DNA of 15,756 nt from Clostridiales bacterium. GTDB taxonomy: Bacteria > Bacillota > Clostridia > Christensenellales > Aristaeellaceae. The position numbers were made by a program, and so were the translations under genes. The notes below the pieces were generated by a model. That model made no database searches. It was not told the origin of the DNA and saw only the letters and a program-made list of their open reading frames with translations. The stretch lies in NCBI GenBank assembly GCA_012512355.1, contig JAAZEI010000015.1, positions 1 to 15,756 of the forward strand. Reading direction: 5' to 3'. Shown here piece by piece: positions 13,285 to 15,756 of this stretch (positions within the stretch are counted from its first letter, which is position 1; each line of letters starts with the position of its first letter).

Positions 13285-15756
13285 TTACAGCCATTCCTGA
13301 TATTTTTTGATGTACATGGTCTTCACCAGCTGTGTAGAAATGAAATATGCAATCAGGACGACAACCAACCAGGGTGTGAAAGACATCGGCAGCTTGTGCA
13401 TATCGATTCCTGTGGCGAGATTTGTAAAACCTATCACCACAGCAACTACTGAAACCAACAATGTCGATACAAGCAGCGGCCAAGATGGCCAGCTTTGAAT
13501 AAAAGGCAGCCTGGATGTACGAATCATGTAAATGACCAGTGCCTGTGATACAACCCCAAATACAAACCATCCTGCTTGAAACAGAGGTGCTTTAGCAATG
13601 CTGTTGGCGCCCAAAACCCACCAAAGAATCCCGAAGCACAAGAGGTCAAAAATACTGCTTAAAGGGCCCATCACAAGCATAAAACGCTTGATCGAATCCG
13701 TCTCCCACCTGCGCGGTTTGCGAATATAGGTCTGGTCCACCTGGTCAAAGGGAATGCCCAGCTGTGCAAAATCGTTGAGAAGGTTCTGCGTGAGGATTTG
13801 GATGGGAAGCATCGGAAGGAAAGGCAAAAAGATGCTGGCCACCAAGACTGACACCATGTTGCCAAAGTTTCCGCTGGCCGCCATTTTGATGTATTTAACG
13901 ATATTTCCAAAGGTTTTCCGACCTTGAGTCACACCTTCTTCCAATACCAAAAGATCCTTTTCAAGCAAAATGATATCTGCTGTTTCCTTGGCGATATCGA
14001 CAGCTGTGTCCACAGAGATACCGACATCAGCCTGTCGCATAGCCTGGGCATCATTGATGCCGTCTCCCATATAACCCACTGTATGCCCCACGGTCTGAAA
14101 AGCCTTCACTACCCGTTCTTTCTGAAGGGGTGTTAGTTTAGCAAACAAATCGCATTCTTTAACGATTTCGTGCAAAGCGTTGTCATCCATCGCTTCCACA
14201 TTGCGTCCCGTCATGACAGTAGATGTATTGATGCCAACTTTATTGCATACTTTGATTGCAACGCCTTCACTGTCTCCGGTGAGTACGACCGTTCTCACAC
14301 CATGCTCACGCAGGGCATCGATGGCAATTTTTGCACTCTCCTTAGGCGGATCAAGGAATCCGACGAACCCTATGAGCACCATATCGCTCTCATCTTCCAC
14401 ACCGAAGGAATGGCTATCGGGCACTTCATTCTTTTGCGCGACAGCAATGATGCGCAAGCCCTGTGTATTGTATTTATTGTAAGTTCTCATCGCCTCTTCA
14501 ATGATGTGCTCATCCAGAGGGACAATCTGTCCGTTCATCTCGGCAAAAGAGGAGATGGATATCATTTCTTCCACTGCCCCTTTGGTGATGAGCTGACGCT
14601 TTCCCGTCGTATCTTCCAAAACAACACTCATCCTGCGTCTGGTGAAGTCAAAGGGAATTTCATCTACGACTTGATATTTATCAAGCAGATATTCCAGGCC
14701 ATACTGTGTGGCGCGATTAATTATCGCCAGGTCAATCAAATTTTTAAGACCTGTTTGAAAATAACTGTTGATATATGCATGACGCAGGATACGCTGGTCA
14801 TCCTCTCCGTGCAAATCCATGTACTTTTCAAGAATAATTTTGTCTTCAGTCAGGGTGCCTGTCTTATCGGTACAAAGTACATCCATCTCACCAAAGCTTT
14901 GAATCGCACCCAGAGTGCGCACAATTACCTTATGCTTGGACATGTTAACGGCGCCTTTGGCGAGAGTCGATGTCATGATCATGGGCAGCATTTGAGGTGT
15001 AAGGCCCACTGCCACACTAACTGCAAACAGAAAAGCCTGGGCCCAATCACCTTTGGCCAGTCCATTGATCAAAAACACAACAGGCACAAGCAGCAGCATC
15101 ATTCGCACCAACAGCATACTGACAGAGCTTACGCCCCGCTCAAAGCTCGACTGAGCCCTGTTGCCTGATAGCGATTTAGCCATTGAGCCAAGATAAGTGC
15201 TGTTGCCGCTTGATAAAACCAGGGCATCAGCGCTGCCGCTGATGATGTCCGAACCCATGAAACCGATATTGCCGATATCGGTCATCGATTCATCATCATC
15301 TTCATCCAGATGACTGAACTTTTCAACCGGCATTGATTCTCCCGTCAAAGGTGCCTGCGCAACAAAGGTATCCTTGGTCCTGATAAAGCGCAGATCACCC
15401 GGCAGCATGTCTCCGGCTGAAAGCTTGACTATATCACCGGGTACTACTTCATCCATAGAAATTTCAATGAGGCGGCCATCTCGGTACACATCTGCCTTGT
15501 TGGAAATCGCCTTTGAAAGCGCTTCTGCCGCCTTGTTGGACCGCTGGCTCTGAACAAAGGCCAACCCGCTTGATAATAAAACCAGCGACAGGATGATAAT
15601 CACCGTCACATAATCCGGTTTGGGCGCTGTCGCAACATCGGTAATATAAGTAACGACCGCGATAACCAGAAGAATAATATTAAACGGATTAATCAAAGCC
15701 TCTCTTAGCCGGTGCCAAACCGTATTTTTGGTTCCTGCAGTGATGACATTTTTACC
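13285..15756 (-). CDS. MgtA/MgtB-type Mg2+-importing P-type ATPase (5' truncated by window edge)
   Basis: The frame is open from the window edge to a TAA at 13285 (823 visible residues); the true start is outside. It begins in the cytoplasmic N-terminal part (VWHRLREALINPFN), followed by the first membrane pair. Motifs, numbered from the first visible residue: LTGES near 137-141, GLTPQMLPMI near 251, the phosphorylation site DKTGTLTE with D297, KGA near 392, TGDSEG near 493, GDGINDAQAM near 564. The C-terminal membrane region has NFGNMVSVLVASIFLPFLPM and LNDFAQLGIPFDQVD, close to MgtA/MgtB. These P3B pumps bring Mg2+ into the cell. A short acidic insert (DEDDDES) follows TGES. MgtA has glutamate in GLTPEMLPM where this protein has glutamine. 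Nothing upstream is visible, so an Mg-responsive leader cannot be judged. Confidence 0.93.
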   Translation of the reverse strand, partial: GKNVITAGTKNTVWHRLREALINPFNIILLVIAVVTYITDVATAPKPDYVTVIIILSLVLLSSGLAFVQSQRSNKAAEALSKAISNKADVYRDGRLIEISMDEVVPGDIVKLSAGDMLPGDLRFIRTKDTFVAQAPLTGESMPVEKFSHLDEDDDESMTDIGNIGFMGSDIISGSADALVLSSGNSTYLGSMAKSLSGNRAQSSFERGVSSVSMLLVRMMLLLVPVVFLINGLAKGDWAQAFLFAVSVAVGLTPQMLPMIMTSTLAKGAVNMSKHKVIVRTLGAIQSFGEMDVLCTDKTGTLTEDKIILEKYMDLHGEDDQRILRHAYINSYFQTGLKNLIDLAIINRATQYGLEYLLDKYQVVDEIPFDFTRRRMSVVLEDTTGKRQLITKGAVEEMISISSFAEMNGQIVPLDEHIIEEAMRTYNKYNTQGLRIIAVAQKNEVPDSHSFGVEDESDMVLIGFVGFLDPPKESAKIAIDALREHGVRTVVLTGDSEGVAIKVCNKVGINTSTVMTGRNVEAMDDNALHEIVKECDLFAKLTPLQKERVVKAFQTVGHTVGYMGDGINDAQAMRQADVGISVDTAVDIAKETADIILLEKDLLVLEEGVTQGRKTFGNIVKYIKMAASGNFGNMVSVLVASIFLPFLPMLPIQILTQNLLNDFAQLGIPFDQVDQTYIRKPRRWETDSIKRFMLVMGPLSSIFDLLCFGILWWVLGANSIAKAPLFQAGWFVFGVVSQALVIYMIRTSRLPFIQSWPSWPLLVSTLLVSVVAVVIGFTNLATGIDMHKLPMSFTPWLVVVLIAYFISTQLVKTMYIKKYQEWL

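Noticed and set aside
14170..15168. 332-codon open frame on the plus strand opposite the Mg2+ ATPase
   Set aside because: It lies wholly antisense to a strongly conserved P-type ATPase, its translation matches no recognisable family, and no ribosome binding site precedes it.

Overview
The window reads as chromosomal DNA of an anaerobic, low-to-moderate-GC Bacillota, most likely a Clostridia-type organism. The grounds are strong AGGAGG-like ribosome binding sites, several TTG and GTG starts, consensus sigma-A promoters, and a gene set (ferredoxin-containing MinD-type ATPases, NifX-like proteins, Mrp, DUF134, UvsE, a YflT-like stress protein) that is common in anaerobic Gram-positives. No taxonomic marker is present, so this is an inference. 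No tRNA, rRNA, IS element, phage gene or CRISPR array was seen.

Left flank (1-2245, minus strand): a 3'-truncated YflT-like general stress protein with a candidate sigma-B-type promoter, preceded by a ClsC/YmdC-like phospholipase D-family protein that has its own extended -10 promoter.

Centre-left (2430-8364, minus strand): a nine-gene operon transcribed in the order DUF5320, DUF134 regulator, NifX-like, two MinD-type ATPases each with an inserted 2x[4Fe-4S] ferredoxin domain, ZIP metal transporter, metallo-beta-lactamase-fold protein, Mrp/NBP35 ATPase, and a second NifX-like protein with a His-rich tail. Genes overlap or lie within about 60 nt of each other. The operon starts from a near-consensus promoter bracketed by two copies of a TGACATATGTCA operator and ends at a 14-bp-stem hairpin. 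Its content resembles the anaerobe 'orange protein' (ORP) gene sets of Desulfovibrio (paired ferredoxin-MinD ATPases, NifX-fold protein, Mrp). I infer a metal-cluster assembly or maturation module with its own metal import and a dedicated regulator.

Centre-right (8557-12025, plus strand): a divergent, translationally coupled three-gene operon. It encodes a free-standing HMA metallochaperone-like domain, a P1B-2-type (Zn/Cd/Pb) efflux ATPase without its own HMA domain, and a UV-damage endonuclease (UvsE) fused to a C-terminal YbgA/DUF1722-like domain. An inverted repeat with the TGAA-N6-TTCA core of ArsR/SmtB operators lies just before the first gene, and a perfect 28-bp palindrome terminates the operon.

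Right flank (12087-15756, minus strand): an extended short-chain dehydrogenase/epimerase with its own promoter, and a 5'-truncated MgtA/MgtB-type Mg2+ P-type ATPase ending in a textbook terminator.

The main point of interest is the divergent pair of metal-related operons around the 335-bp intergenic region 8284-8618, followed by the UvsE-DUF1722 fusion.
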